This document shows, piece after piece, positions 12,700-24,456 of a stretch of DNA of 64,000 bases. The DNA lies in NCBI GenBank assembly GCA_038030265.1, contig CM075941.1:7998001-8062000 (forward strand). Direction: 5' to 3'. A program made the position numbers and the translations under genes. Within the stretch, counting starts at the first letter, position 1; every line of letters starts with the position of its first letter. The notes under the pieces were generated by a model that was not told the origin of the DNA, searched no databases, and worked only from the letters and a program-made list of their open reading frames with translations. The stretch comes from Corythucha ciliata. Its lineage: Eukaryota; Arthropoda; Insecta; Hemiptera; Tingidae.

Positions 12700-13230
12700 T
12701 TCAAGCTATGGGCGCTGACAGGGCCTTAGGGAAAGTGAACACGGTTCCGAAACTTGCAATTTTGCCAAAATTAAGAACAAAATCTCGTAATATTTCGCTT
12801 AAATTCAGACCCCACACTTCCTATTTCGGTGAAATTAAGCCTTGAAACTTGTGTTTTCACGGGAATTCACACCCGACCAGTTTGGCTGGGGTTCACGACC
12901 AAAAGGACCTGAAACTTGTAGTTTCGCTGTAAGTAGGACGTGAAACTTGCAAAATCGTGAATGTCCAGTCCGGGAAAATTCCAATTTCGCGGATAGTTAC
13001 CTTCGAAATGTAGCGATTATGCGGCTATTCGTCAGAAAACTTTGGGCATACTATCATACGGCTGGCAAGCCCGGGTTCGGCGGTTTCTATATGAAAGATC
13101 CTTGAAACTCGAAATTTCGTGAAATTAACCAGAAACTATGGCAATATTGCGAAAATGCTAATTTGACCCAAAACTGGCCATTCCACAGATTCTAGGTCAG
13201 AGTGCTGTAATTTCATGGCTATGTTGGTCA
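12700..13230. repeat. Degenerate 'gaaacttgnaatttcg' repeat
   Basis: The words 'gaaacttg', 'aatttcg' and 'gaaattaa' recur at irregular spacing ('cttgcaattttgcc', 'cttgtagtttcgctg', 'ctcgaaatttcgtg'). This looks like another old tandem array with a unit of about 45-60 bp. It directly follows satellite A. Confidence 0.5.
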
Positions 13231-14340
13231 GGCTGTGTGCGTGCTGTCATGGCTGACTAGCCCAGGGTCCGTGGCCTCTAAAAAAGAGTGATTTCAGCAT
13301 TTAGCGTCTTCAACGTTTTTAGTCGACTATATAATTATATTTTGCGCGTTTTCGATGAAAATCGCGCTACTTAAGCGCTAATTGAATAGCCATTTATGCC
13401 AATAGTCATTATGCTCTGGATGCTACGACACCTAAACAAGAAATACACTTCAAGGTAAGTATAAATAGAGCAGTGTCCAGCCCGAAATTGATGACTACCG
13501 CCATTCAATCAAAAATTTACTTTCCTCGTGTGTGACTTTTCACAGCTGGACTAACTTTTTTGAGGAACGTACAAGATTTGGCCATTACCGAAAGGCAATT
13601 AGCAGAAAAGCTCTCCTCCACCCTTCCACATGGTCTTCTCGGTATACTCAGCAACCCATCGTATGGAGAGGGCGGCGGAAAAGAGAGTGTGTTTTGGAAA
13701 GCGCCAGAATTAAAGAGTGCCGAGGGCATCCTTGTCTTCAATTCCTGCGAACAAAGGGGTGCAAAGGGTTTGAGGGGGAAATGTGAGGGGGGGGGGAGAA
13801 TTTTGTCCCTTCAACTAACCCCGTCATCGCCCCTCTCCACACCCCCATGTCGTAGTCATTTTCACGCAGCGACTGGCGGCTCACGACTTGTTTCTCAGAA
13901 AGGCCAATGAAGCTCTGGGCGCTTTGGTTTTCTGGGAACAAATACAGCCGTTTTGAAAACAGTGAATGAGTGACGGTGGGAGGGTGTAAAAGAGTTGGCT
14001 TGGGATTAAGCGTGTTAGTGAGAGAAAAAGGGGGAAAAAGGATTTTTGGGTTGTTATTTGAGCCTGAGGAGAGTAGGGGAGATAAGTGGACTCGGTAATG
14101 CTAACTGTAAACAACAAATAAAAAGAGGAAATCGAAATTTTTTGTGTTCATTGATCGAGCTACGAGTATCCTGAAAAACAATCAAATTCCCCAACTTTTC
14201 TTCCGTAAATAAATTCTTCGTCGGCCGAAAAGCTTTAGAGTCCCTCCCTTTTTCTCCAACCGGCAACTCGCCAAGTATAACTCTTGTTTTAACTGAATTA
14301 GAGCTCGAGTAAAAATGTCATAAGGGAAAGAGAAATGTTC
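13231..14340. other. No gene recognised
   Basis: Overlapping ORFs of 60-116 codons occur on both strands at 13517-13941 but share the same DNA and show no domain. A G-run lies near 13790. Nothing here is supported as a feature. Confidence 0.45.
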
Positions 14341-14755
14341 CAAATGAGGAATAGTGTTATAAAAATTGGCTTTGTGAGGACTAAGGGCCTTTTCACACTG
14401 GGAGAAAAAAGACGCTTCCTCAACGGACTACAACAGCGCCTACATGACCCTCTCCTAGACAACTATTCAGGCGAATATCGTTTGCTCGCAGCTACCCTCG
14501 AAAACCTCTTGAACTCGCTCCCCTTACGCAATTCAAGTCTAGAAAGTGTTGAAACGTTCGTGGCCAGCACTTCAAACTCAGTTCAAGCTATTCAACATAT
14601 GAACGTTCCGGACCTGGGCATTTTTTTTTACTAACTGGTGAGCTTTCTAACTAAAGCTGGTGCACGGAAGCTTGAACTATTAGTTTGGCCAAAATATACC
14701 ACCACCGAATGAAGTGAACTCAGCGCAGAGGTGGAGGGGGCTCTTGTGCACCATG
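14341..14755 (+). pseudogene. BEL/Pao gag fragment (second DUF1759 copy)
   Basis: The frame open at 14335-14634 gives NYSGEYRLLAATLENLL, then SSLESVETFVASTSNSVQAI and HMNVPDLG. A frame change at the T-run near 14622-14630 leads to LVSFLTKAGARKLEL and a short acidic tail. This is the second half of the BEL/Pao gag DUF1759 region, where a 'LLAA' segment, a helical segment and a DLGDFLL-type turn follow each other. Both ends are abrupt. It could be the gag of the older BEL element whose integrase survives at 18425-19103, with the non-LTR element lying between them, but no sequence joins the two, so that is inference. Confidence 0.6.
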
Positions 14756-14979
14756 GCTAACACTGCAATTGTGACCCTCAAAATTGGGTTTTTTAGTAAG
14801 TGAAATCATGGAAATTACCTTTTTATTGAGTGAAACCAGCTAAAAACGGTTGTTAGTGCGAAAAACCGACGCAATAGGTCACTGAAGTAGGCCACCTAGA
14901 GATATTGCTTTACTGGCGAATCAATTTTCCGAGTGTGGCATAATTGCCATATGATTAATTTTAATATATTTTTCCCGAT

Positions 14980-17900
14980 CTAGACAATTTTGCAATTTAT
15001 TTGACAAAACAGTGAATTTTACAAAATAATAACAAAAATACACTAATTTATAACAAAAATTGCATGGGTTCTTCATCGAAATGCACGACCTTCAACTTTC
15101 ACATTCCCAGCTGAGCAGCTGCACCATCGCCAAAGCCGAGCTCTGCAGATCTCCATTTCTTCCGTGTGCCTCTCAGACACATGCTCGACGCCCGGAGAAT
15201 TGCCAGCGAGATCCTAGCCCGCATCCAACCTCTTACCGCTGACTGAGGGCGATGCCACTTATCTGCCAGCCGTTCTCCTAATACCTTAATGAAGACACTC
15301 ATCTGGGGGGCGAACATTCCATCTGCGGAGCATGCAAGTGGCGTGAATGTTGCATGTCGATCTTCAGCCACACTGTTGTATTTCCTCATTTTTTCCTGCT
15401 CAGCGCTGGACAAAACCGCCGAGACAGACTGGGAGCCGTAAGAGGGGGCGTCAGTGTCTACGACACGGACGTCAAACAACGCCTCCCTCTGTGGCTCCCA
15501 GGCCCCCCGGCACGCTAAATCTCCACGCAGTGCTGAAATTGAATTTGAAGCCTCTCTTATGATTGGCTCCTTCACGCAGTTGCCCCATGCTGTTGCCATC
15601 AGTTCACCCAGTACATCCCGGACCTCATTGTGGCGTCTTGTGACCAGGCCTCCTGTTCTGCAGTCTAACGCGTGTTCCAGTGTGAACTGACTATTGCCAC
15701 ATCCATCACACGTTTTAGGCATCATGAATGGCTCCCTTTTGTACCTGATGGCGATTGCATCTTTGAACTCGTATGGTGACAGATCGAAATCATGCTTTTG
15801 TAAAGGCACGACCGAGAGCCAACCTGAAGCATTACTCTGTGTTTTGGCCTTTATCGATCTCTCAATGACTCTCCTTCGGCCTGGGGAGAACAGTGCCAGT
15901 GTATGCTCCAATAGAGCGTCCTCCAACCTCCAACTCATCCCTTTTCTGTCTTGCTTCTTTCTTTGCGGCGATTGACTTTGAGAAATGTTCAGCTGCATTC
16001 AACTCCCCACCTGATCTGTTGGCTCTTGTCAGTTCCACACTGCATGCCTTCGACGTTTCATACGACAATTTGGCCATTCTGACTGGGTCATCTATCGCCA
16101 TCCCCCCTTTGCAGACTGGCAACGAGAACAAGTCATTTTCTTCTGTTGAAATCGAGCTTGATTCGCCAACAATCTTGGGAACAAATTCGGCCTGAATACA
16201 TTGGCGCAATGGTTCATAGGCCTGATCGGCGCTGTCCAAAACTCTTTGTACAAATGTCCACCGGTTCTGAAGAGACTTGGTGAAGGCTGCGTAGGCCGAC
16301 TGTGGCTGAGATTCTCCGGCAGCTGCCAATTTTCTCACTGAGCTCGTCCAACTGTCAATTTTTCGCTCGAGATAGAGTTGCTTCCCTTCCTCTGTACCAA
16401 TATACCCTCCAAGAAATCGCTGGCCTGTGACTATCTTGATTCCAGTATCTCTAAAAATCCCGTCGGCTTCGATTTTCTCATCCGGGTGTACCAGTAAGCA
16501 CGACTTACTACCTTGTGGGAAGTACCCGAAGTGCGGACCCATCTCATTCAGTCTGGCCCACCAAGTTCTCAGGTTCTGTAGGCCGCCTTGCGCAGAAGAG
16601 TCGTCAGCATACCAGCATTGCTGAATTTCTGGATCCCGGAGTGTGTCGATGATTGGCAGCGTCGAAAGTCCATAGAAGAGCATGGCCAACGGATCCCCTT
16701 GGGTGACTCCCTCTCTACTGAGAATTCGCTCTTCTGTGCCACGGAACACCAATTCTGCATGTCCACGGTAGGTATTGTAGAGGAATCTTGCACAGCGTGG
16801 CCATAAGCGGCGAGCCTGCCAAAGGGCCACAATCCGGTTCATTGAGTTAAATGCATTCTTTGCGTCAACCATTAGCATCCCCCATTTAGAACCTGCCACA
16901 GACCGTTCCTGAAACAAGGCATCCATTGCCTGCACTCCACCTTCAATCCCAGCACTTAGACCTCCAAAGAGTTTTCTACCTCCACAGGCCTCCGTAACTT
17001 CGTCGCCAGCAACTAAGGCCATGCATTTACAGAGGATTCTTCTAAGGCAATCTCCAACACCAATCGGTCGCATGCCTGGGCATTTATCGAGAGCCAGCAT
17101 TCTGCTAGCCATTAGTGCTCGAATTGAACTCCATGGGACATCTTCGGCACTAAGCCGGCACGCCAAAGCAGCCACGGTATCCCTTAGGCGTATACTCGAC
17201 CTATCGTGCCTTAATAGGAAGTCAACCCACTGCTCTGCACTTGTCACATTTGGTCCACCACCTCCATGGAGCTTTCTCGCTACTTTCTCCACCAGGTCAG
17301 CTGTAATCAGTGGGGGCAGTAACGGAGGTAATTCCTGTTCCTCGGGGAACTCCATTAGGCTAGATTCGGGAATCAAGGGTTCTGGATGTTTTTTTTTTAT
17401 GAGTTCTTGCATGACTGTTGTTCCTTCAGAATCCACTACTGAGTCAGGTTGCAACACAGAGGTTGTGCCGCTTTCCTCTAACCACTGAACAGCTTCCCGC
17501 ACTTTTCCTCGTAGCATAAAGCGGTGAAATGTTTTTACTGTCTGATTTTCATTTGGGGTGCCGCGTTGCTTCCGAATACCTAGTTTCTTGTCTGCATTCA
17601 GTGCGTCGGCAATTAGTATGTCAAATTCACCATCTAACGAGAGCTGAGTTATTCGGGTCAAGAGAACTCTAATGTCCTTAGCTTGCTTCACCATTTTGTC
17701 CCTCTGGAGCATTACAGCCAAATAAACAAGGACCCTTTCTGATGGAGCATCATCCACCCTCAGCTTTTCAACCTCCTGTGCTAACAAGTCCACAAAACCT
17801 GATGATCCTCCTGGTAAGTCATACTGTCTGCCCTGCAACTGAATTACTTTCTTCCATCTTCTATCCCAGTTAACATCAGCTCTTTCACCGGGTCCATGAA

Positions 17901-18370
17901 CAAATTGTGACCCATACACACTGGCCAGTTTTTCCTTCCATTCCGTCGTCTGCTCTTCTTGAGAGTCCTGAATGTCGACAGCCTGATGGTCTTGGCTTTC
18001 CACTACTGCACGGCAAATCGAGGACCATCTCAGGTGACCGTTCAAGCTTATGAAGTCTCTGCCACAGCCTCGACATACCACACGGCGAGGCGTTTGATTG
18101 AAGATGTCACTTATAGATTCGTCCTGAGAGATTATAACATCCTCCGGTTACACTGACGACACCCCGGTGACCATATTTAACACAACTTTTTGCATATTCA
18201 ACAGCAGAATAATTGCCTGCGCCGAAATTCAACCGAAACGCGGTCCGGGACCACTCCCAAATATGTTTCCACACCAAATCACTTCCTTTTCAACTCTTTT
18301 TACCACTTATTTTCAACTTTTTTGGCAGAGCGATTTTCTGTGTACGGCACTTGACAACGGCACAACAAGA
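14980..18370 (-). mobile_element. Non-LTR retrotransposon with restriction-like endonuclease
   Basis: Nearly complete minus-strand element: a leader of about 190 bp (18175-18365), one long coding region (15099-18174) and an AT-rich 3' tail (about 14980-15098). Having a single ORF with an N-terminal finger and a C-terminal restriction-like endonuclease (RLE), rather than an N-terminal AP endonuclease, puts it with the R2/NeSL/Hero/Utopia-type lineages. Exact ends and target duplication could not be defined. The 5' side abuts AT-rich DNA and then BEL/Pao sequence. Confidence 0.7.
15099..18174 (-). pseudogene. RLE-type non-LTR retrotransposon polyprotein (RT plus endonuclease)
   Basis: Codes for the enzyme that nicks a target and copies its own RNA into it. 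Order: a C2HC finger (CRGCGRDFISLNGHL, last Cys in SSIC), a long linker, then reverse transcriptase with CPGMRPIGVGDCLRRIL, motif A LMVDAKNAFNSMNR, REGVTQGDPLAM, motif C CWYADDSS and FLGGYIG. Next comes a CCHC knuckle (CDGCGNSQFTLEHALDC) followed by RRHNEVRDV, then the RLE core with RGDLACRG, FDVRVVDTDA and EKMRKY. This CCHC-RHN-RLE order is the R2-group hallmark. An ATG at 18174 opens the frame, but codon 9 is TAA (18148-18150). After it the frame is open for over 740 codons, until a frameshift near 15900-15930 moves the endonuclease half to another frame. With one nonsense codon and one frameshift, it died recently. Confidence 0.85.
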
Positions 18371-18424
18371 CACAAAAAATTAAAATAATATTTTAATATA
18401 TTATTTTTCATTCTTCTAAAAATA

Positions 18425-19103
18425 AAAGAAATGCACTTGAAGAATAAACACGTTGGGTCACAGGGGCTCATGGCACTTCTACGAGAAAAATATTGGGTCA
18501 TCGGTTCAAGGAAAATAACTAGGAAGATCGTAAAGGAATGTGTCAGGTGTCAAAGACACTCCAGTCGTAGTTGTCAAATGGAAGAACCAGCGTTACCAAC
18601 AGACAGAGTGAGAGTCGCACGTCCATTCAAGGTGGTTGGAATCGACCTTTGCGGTCCCATTTACTTGCGCTCAGGATGCAAGTCTTGGGTATGCATATTT
18701 ACCTGCGCCGTTATAAGAGTCGTACATCTGGAACTGGTGGATTCTTTGTCGACAGAAGCGTTTTTGATGTCTTTTCGACGTTTCGTGGCGCGCAGAGGTC
18801 GACCCTCAGTCGTAATGTGTGACAACGGCACAAACTTCCGTGGAGCGTACAACGCACTACAAGAATTGGATTGGAATAATTTATGTAATATTTGGAATGT
18901 AACGGACTTTGGGAAAAGCCTGCCTTACGAGGGAGGAATTTGATACACTTTTATGTGAGGTGGAGGCCATCGTCAATTCGCGACCACTAACGTATCTCTC
19001 GGAAGATCCTCAAGATTTAATACCATTGACGCCAAAGTTATTTTTGTTGGAGGCGTCGTCGGAAAGAGTACCTGATCTTGACGCCGTGGACGGAAAGAGC
19101 CTT
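18425..19103 (+). pseudogene. Older BEL/Pao integrase, 5' part
   Basis: Encodes the zinc-binding and core part of a BEL/Pao integrase: HLKNKHVGSQGLMALLREKY, CVRCQRH, then VVGIDLCGPIYL (first catalytic Asp) and VMCDNGTNFRGAYNAL (second Asp). After LDWNNLCN the frame is lost. It resumes as MGKACLTREEFDTLLCE and AIVNSRPLTYL, so the stretch that should hold the third catalytic residue (WWER-type motif) is deleted. The sequence stops at GCCTT (19099-19103), which is repeated at 25027-25031, where the same gene continues. It was therefore split by the younger BEL/Pao element. No gag, protease or RT of this older copy is attached upstream. Confidence 0.85.
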
Positions 19104-19331
19104 TGCTAAGAATCCGTTAAAAAAAAAATAATAATAAAAAAAATTGAATAATGCGCGCGAAAATGCCCTACTCCTTTTTTTGTTTTGATATCAGCCGCGT
19201 TCATGACGGTTATGAGTGTGTGTTCGAAAAAAAGAGAAGGATCTTTGAATTATGTTTGATAAATTACTTTTTTAATGAAAGTGTCCGTAATAAATTTCGA
19301 TTTTCCGTGTATTTCGTTGTTTTTTTTAACA
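19104..19331 (+). repeat. 5' LTR of the inner BEL/Pao element (228 bp)
   Basis: Begins TGCTAAGAATCCG and ends TTTTTTAACA. It matches 24786-25026 except for a shorter TAA-rich tract and a handful of substitutions. Confidence 0.92.
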
Positions 19332-19333
19332 TC

Positions 19334-19350
19334 TGGCGACCGTGACAGGA
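19334..19350 (+). promoter_or_regulatory. Primer-binding site
   Basis: TGGCGACCGTGACAGGA begins two bases inside the 5' LTR, where the 3' CCA end of a tRNA would pair. The primer may be tRNA-Arg, but I did not verify a full match. Confidence 0.7.
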
Positions 19351-19371
19351 CTGAACATTGAAAAGATTTTG

Positions 19372-20752
19372 ATGAACCGAACGGTGAAACGTGCGCGTTT
19401 CAACAAACTTTTCAACGAATTGAACGAACTCTTAACCGAGTCCCCAGTACGAATTATTCGGTTCAAAGCGGACACGTTTATTGAACGTTACGAAGAAATA
19501 AGAGCCCTCGACAAGGAAATTATACGATGCTCTCCTATCGAGCGAAAATACTGGATTGGACGACCTTCAAACCGAAGCCGACGATGCTGACGAATACGCA
19601 AGCAAGTACTATTTTATATTGACGTCTATGAAAAACTTTGGAAGACAAGTATGAAGCAGTCGAAAAGTGCGATTCGGCCAGTAGAACATCGTCTGACAGA
19701 TCGGTCACACGACGAAAATACAAGTTATCGACTATTGAGCTGGGAAAATACGACGGGGACATTAAGGGCTGGGTTAAATTCTGGTCACTTTTTCAGAAAA
19801 TTGATGATGACCCCGAACTAGATAACTGTGATAAATTTCAGTATCTGATCCAGTCAACGGTTCCTGGCTCCAGAGCCCAACGAGTCGTCGAAAGTTATCC
19901 TCCGTCAGCCGCCAACTACCCGAAGGCAATCGCGGCATTGAAAGATCGATTCGGACGGAAAGATTTATTTATTGAAGTATATATGTTCGTGAATTAATAT
20001 CCTTAATAATCGAAAATGCCCGCAGTCAAGGTCGTGGACACCTGTCATGACTATATGACCGCTTAGAAGCGCATTTAATGGCTCTTGAGTCGCTCGAAGT
20101 CTCGACATCCACGTGAACTGCTGAAATATACCCGATGGTGGAATCTTGCCTTCCCGAAGACTTGCTCCGCGCCTGGCAACGCAGTAGGACCACCAATGCA
20201 GCAGTGGCGTCGGATGAGAATTTAACTGACAACCCTAGGTCGAAACTTAATTTATTAATGGATTTTATTCGCACAGAGGTTGAAGGCGAAGAGCGTATTT
20301 GCTTGGCCATGGCTGGTTTTGGCATGAAAAACGACTCCAACAAAGAAAATATTGTTTGAAATCGAAAGATGTCTGAAAAGAAAGAAATACCATCTGCTGC
20401 CGGACTCTTCACACACGTCCAAGCAGATCAACAAGGTACGTGTCTGTTTTGTCAAGCAAAGCATGCGTCGGTCGATTGCATGAAAGCATCTAAAATGAAG
20501 ATAGAAGACAGAAAAATAATTTTGTCGAAAAGGGGATGTTGTTTTAAATGCCTCAAATCGGGGCACCTGAGCAAAGACTGCAAGTCCAAATCAATCAGAT
20601 GCAGATACTGTTACAAGGGGCATGCTTCAAGCATGTGCTGTGCTACCGAAAATGAAAAATCAGGCTCATGGGAACCAGTTCAAGGAAAGGAAGAGCATTT
20701 TGTCGAGAGGGCTCTCTCTTCGTTTTGTACTACGACGACGGTGCAGTTATAA
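19372..20752 (+). pseudogene. BEL/Pao gag with three zinc knuckles
   Basis: Capsid-like protein of the inner element. The first ATG after the primer site is at 19372 (MNRTVKRARFNK). A frameshift near 19527 moves to LLSSENTGLDDLQTEADDAD, and another near 19640 leads to KYKLSTIELGKYDGDIKGW with KFQYLIQSTVPGSRAQRV, the DUF1759 core. In-frame stops and shifts follow at about 19997-20130. From 20369 an open stretch carries three Cys/His motifs: CLFCQAKHASVDC, CFKCLKSGHLSKDC and CRYCYKGHASSMC. Three motifs is typical of BEL/Pao gag, where they bind the genomic RNA. The domain order is complete but the reading frame is broken at least three times. Confidence 0.85.
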
Positions 20753-20756
20753 ATCA

Positions 20757-21266
20757 TTCCACTCATAGTTCGAGGGAAAAAGGGAGAAAGAACGGCAACT
20801 GCGCTCCTTGATACAGGATCTCAGCGAAGTTACATGTCACGCAGACTTGCCGAGGAGCTCGGCCTCGAACACCTTCGCTCCTAGAAACTCACCCACTCAC
20901 TTTTTGGTGGATTTGAGACGAGACCAGTTGAGCACCGTGTTTTTCGTTTGCGCGTTTCCAGTCTTGAGAGGGATTTTCATTGTTTTTTCGATGCCATTGA
21001 CCAGGAGAATGATTTGCCGTGAAATTGATCCTGTGCCAATCGACGACACTCATGAAGATTTTGTTTCTGCTGGCGTCGTTTTACATGATGCGATCGACGG
21101 TCCAATCGACGTGCTGATTGGAGCCGACATTTATGGCAAGCTCATGACTGGAACAATAGTTTCCCTATCCAACGGGATGACCGCGATAAAAACATTATTG
21201 GATGGACGGTCATGGGTAAGGTCAACCCGGCGAAAAATCATAACTTGGCAACCACGACTATTTTGA
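20757..21266 (+). pseudogene. BEL/Pao aspartic protease (DUF1758 type), frameshifted
   Basis: Just after the third zinc motif, about 20757-20870 encodes ERTATALLDTGSQRSYMS. This has the DTG active-site triad and the following 'QRSYM' typical of the BEL/Pao protease that cuts the polyprotein. The frame is lost at the stop after HLRS. Later GPIDVLIGADIYGKLMTG appears in another frame (about 21100-21150), the C-terminal 'GADIYG' motif of the same domain. Both ends of the domain survive but no single frame spans it. Confidence 0.75.
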
Positions 21267-21299
21267 GCTGTCTCGCTACAACTGACCCGATAGCGCGCC

Positions 21300-23078
21300 T
21301 ATGGGAGCTCGAAATCCTCGGTATCACAGATCCAGCGGTACAGATTTCGAAAATTGAACGTAAACGACGTTAAAAGCTGGTTGAAGAAACCATTCAACGA
21401 GACAATGACGGTCGAAATCTCGTAGGCTTACCTTGGCGGAATGACCACCCGACGCTTCCGACGAATTATGAACTAGCGTCTCACCGTACGATGGCTAAAT
21501 GCCAACAATTGGAAAAATCGGGACTACTGAAGTCTTACCATCAAGTTTTCAAAGAATGACAAGAAGAGGGGGTGATCGAGAAGGCGTCCAACGAAGTGAT
21601 CAGTCACTACCTCCCACATCGACCGGTTTTTAAGAAAGACGGCACGACCAAGATCCGCCCAGTATTTGACGCATCGGCGAAAATAAAAGGCTACCCCTCT
21701 CTGAATGATTGTTTGGAGGTGGGGGAAAACTTAATCGAAATGATTCCGTCTCTCCTACTGAAGTTTCGGCGTTCAGCCGTTGGCATCACGTCTGACATAA
21801 GAAAAGCTTTCTTACAGATTGGGGTTCGTGAAATTGACCGTGACTTTTTGCGATTTCTGCTCGTGATTGACGGAGAGATGACCACCTTTCGTCTGCGCCA
21901 GTCCGTTCCTTCTCGGGGCTGTAATTGACCATCATTTAAATAATCTCGATGCTGGTCTAGATGAAAACAAACCTGGATGGTACGAAATTATCTCAAAGCT
22001 TAAGTCGAGCTTCGACGTAGATAATTGCGTCACGAGTGTTGCGAGTCAGGAAGATGCCGACGCTTTTCAAGATTCTGCCATTAAAGTTATGGCTGCCGGA
22101 AAATTCGAACTGAGAGACTGGGTGTGCTCAGGAAAATTCGACCCGTCAACTCAAGACGTGACTACCAAGGTCCTCGGTCTACTTTGAGATCGATAAAACG
22201 ACACAATCAGAATCAACCCTGAAAGTTTACAGGTGACAGTATTGCCTCGCGTTACGAAGAGAATCATACTGTCAACGGCTCAACGAGTATTCGATCCGAT
22301 TGGGTTCACTTGCCCAGTCTCACTGCTGCCAAAATTAATTCTACAGGAGCTCTGGTCAGTCAACTTGAAATGGGATGACGAGGTAGACACTGATGAATCC
22401 AAACGGTTTCTCTCTTGGTACCGTGAGCTTCACCTTTTATTTAAAATTTCGATACCTCGATGGATTTTTGGAAAGGAAAATAATTTTTCAATTCACGTTT
22501 TTAGTGACGCCCGCCGTGAGGCATATGCGGCAGCCGTATTTGTCAGAGTTGAAGAAGACGGCCACGTTCAGGTGAATTTGATAGCGGTGAAATCCAGAGT
22601 GGCCCCGCTAAAACACTTAACGATCCCCAGACTCGAACTGATGGGTGCCTTAATTGGAGCCCGCCTGTTCAAAGCGACGATGGAAGCTCTCGATGTGACT
22701 GACATTGAAGCCCACTTCTGGAGTGACTCGTCGACTGTTGTCACCTGGGTAGAAAGACAGGAACCCTGGACCGTCTTCGTCAAAAATAGGGTCGACGAAA
22801 TCCGCAAGCTGACTAGTTCAGGTACGTGGCATCATATCTCAGGGATGCCAAACCCGGCGGATACACTTTCACGAGGGTGCACGGCCAATAAATTATTGAA
22901 GTCTAAATGGTGGGAGGGCCCGCCCTGGTTGGAAAAACCACCTGAAGAATGGCCACGCTCGTTTTCACCCCCTGACGAGGGGGAGGTGGATGAGGAGAGG
23001 AGAAAGTCAGTCGTGAATACCGCCGTTTCCCTCGAAGGCACTAAAAATTGGTATTTTCGAACGATTTTCCAAATTTAG
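21300..23078 (+). pseudogene. BEL/Pao reverse transcriptase and RNase H
   Basis: RT signals: SNEVISHYLPHRPVFKK, KIRPVFDASAKIKGYPSLND and ITSDIRKAFLQIGV (motif A Asp). A frameshift near 21900 leads to SPFLLGAVIDHHLNN and then SSFDVDNCVTSV. BEL/Pao elements normally have YVDN here; the tyrosine is replaced by Asp and the segment before it is shortened. Two stops follow at about 22187-22197. From 22233 a clean 281-codon frame gives AQRVFDPIGFTCPVSLLPK and the RNase H with HVFSDARREAYAAAVF, IPRLELMGALIGARL, FWSDSSTVVTWVERQ and GMPNPADTLSRG. The enzyme would copy the RNA and degrade the template, but the catalytic substitution and stops make this copy inactive. Confidence 0.85.
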
Positions 23079-23169
23079 TCAAATAGTCCGTCGATTAGGT
23101 TGGATTAGACGTTTCATCTCAAATTGCAGATCATCAGCACACCGTTCGGGGGAGTTATCTGGCAAAGAA

Positions 23170-24456
23170 TTGGAAGACGCTGAAAAATGGGTCCTTTTTA
23201 AAATTCAAAAGGATAGTTTCTCAAGTGAGGCAGACCCAAGATTGAAAGGACTACAAGTTTTTGTTGATGATCACAAGTTATACCGTCTTAGAACTCGACT
23301 GTTACAGCGGGATGATCTCGAAGATTTTTGTTATCCGATCCTCCTTCCGAAAGATCATACAGTAGTCGAACGACTGGTTTATGAACTCCACACCGAAAAT
23401 TGTCACGCTGGTGTACAGACACTATTGTCGATTCTTAGAGAAAAATATTGGATATTAGGTGGACGCAAGACTATTAAAAGGATCATTGGTCGTTGTATGA
23501 AGTGTAAGCGATTTTCAGCACAGCGAGCAAGAGTTGAAGAAGCTGATCTGCCAGCTGAACGTCTTCGAATTGCCTCGCCATTTGAAATCGTCGGCCTAGA
23601 TTTTTTCGGTCCTTTATTTTTAAAAGGAGGTTCGAAGGTTTGGGTTCTGCTCTGCACTTGCGCAGTCACGCGGGCTGTGCATCTCGAGTTGGTCGGGATG
23701 TTGTCAACGGACGCGTTTCTCATGGGTCTAAGACGCTTTATCGCTCGAAGAGGAAGGCCTCGTAAGATATACTGCGATAACGGCACTAATTTCCACGGAG
23801 CCTATAATCTACTTCGTAGGACTGGCAAACGATCGAAAAGCAGGGACCGATTCAGCCTATTGACTGGAGTTTTTGGGTGGTTTCTGGGGAGATTGGTGCG
23901 AACCGTCAAAGAGACTTTAAGGAGATGTTTAGGTCACGCATGCTTGGGTGAGGACGAGCTTGCAACTGTCTTATGCGAGTGTGAGAGTATCGTTAATGGA
24001 CGTCCGTTGACATACTTCTCGGATGATCCTTGCGACCTCAGGCCAATCACGCCAAGTCATTTTTTGCACGATGGTAGAAGTACATCCGTAACTGACTTAG
24101 AAAATGTAAACGAACACGATTTGAGAAGACGGATGACCTACAAGAAGAACTTCAAATATCAATTATGGAGTCGCTTCCGAAAGGAATACCTGGGATTTCT
24201 TCGGCCTGCCAGTCATGTCAAGAACAACAATTGTTCAAACGTAAAAGTCGGCAATTTGGTGCTCGTAGAAAAGGATTCCGTCAAACGATTGGACTGGCCA
24301 TTAGCCAGAATCACCCGACTATGCCCTGGACGTGATGGTGTTCACCGAGTTGCTGAGGTGAAAACAGCCTCAGGAATCTTGACTCGCCCTCTTCAGAGAT
24401 TGTTTCCCTTGGAAATGCATGACGACCCCCTTACATGGATTCGAGAATCATACTGA
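23170..24456 (+). pseudogene. BEL/Pao integrase with DUF5641 tail; third catalytic site lost
   Basis: Open for 428 codons. It has an HHCC finger (HTENCHAGVQTLLSILREKY to CMKCKRF), the core with IVGLDFFGPLFL (Asp 1) and IYCDNGTNFHGAYNL (Asp 2), then ESIVNGRPLTYFSDDP and a C-terminal DUF5641 region (YKKNFKYQLWSRFRKEYL, VGNLVLVEKD, RPLQRLFPLE). The block that should read about 'DWSF-x-GGxWERLVRTVK' is compressed: DNA around 23835-23870 encodes IEKQGPIQPIDWSF in a different frame. After a short deletion the text resumes as FLGRLVRTVKETLRR, with Gly where the catalytic Glu is expected. The long ORF thus hides a pair of compensating frameshifts, a deletion and a dead active site. Confidence 0.85.

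Noticed and set aside
13517..13941. Cluster of overlapping ORFs up to 116 codons on both strands
   Set aside because: No domain and no coding bias that favours one frame; chance ORFs in GC-moderate DNA.
23170..24456. Treating the 428-codon BEL integrase ORF as a functional gene
   Set aside because: The long frame is produced by compensating frameshifts and a deletion, and the catalytic Glu position is Gly.
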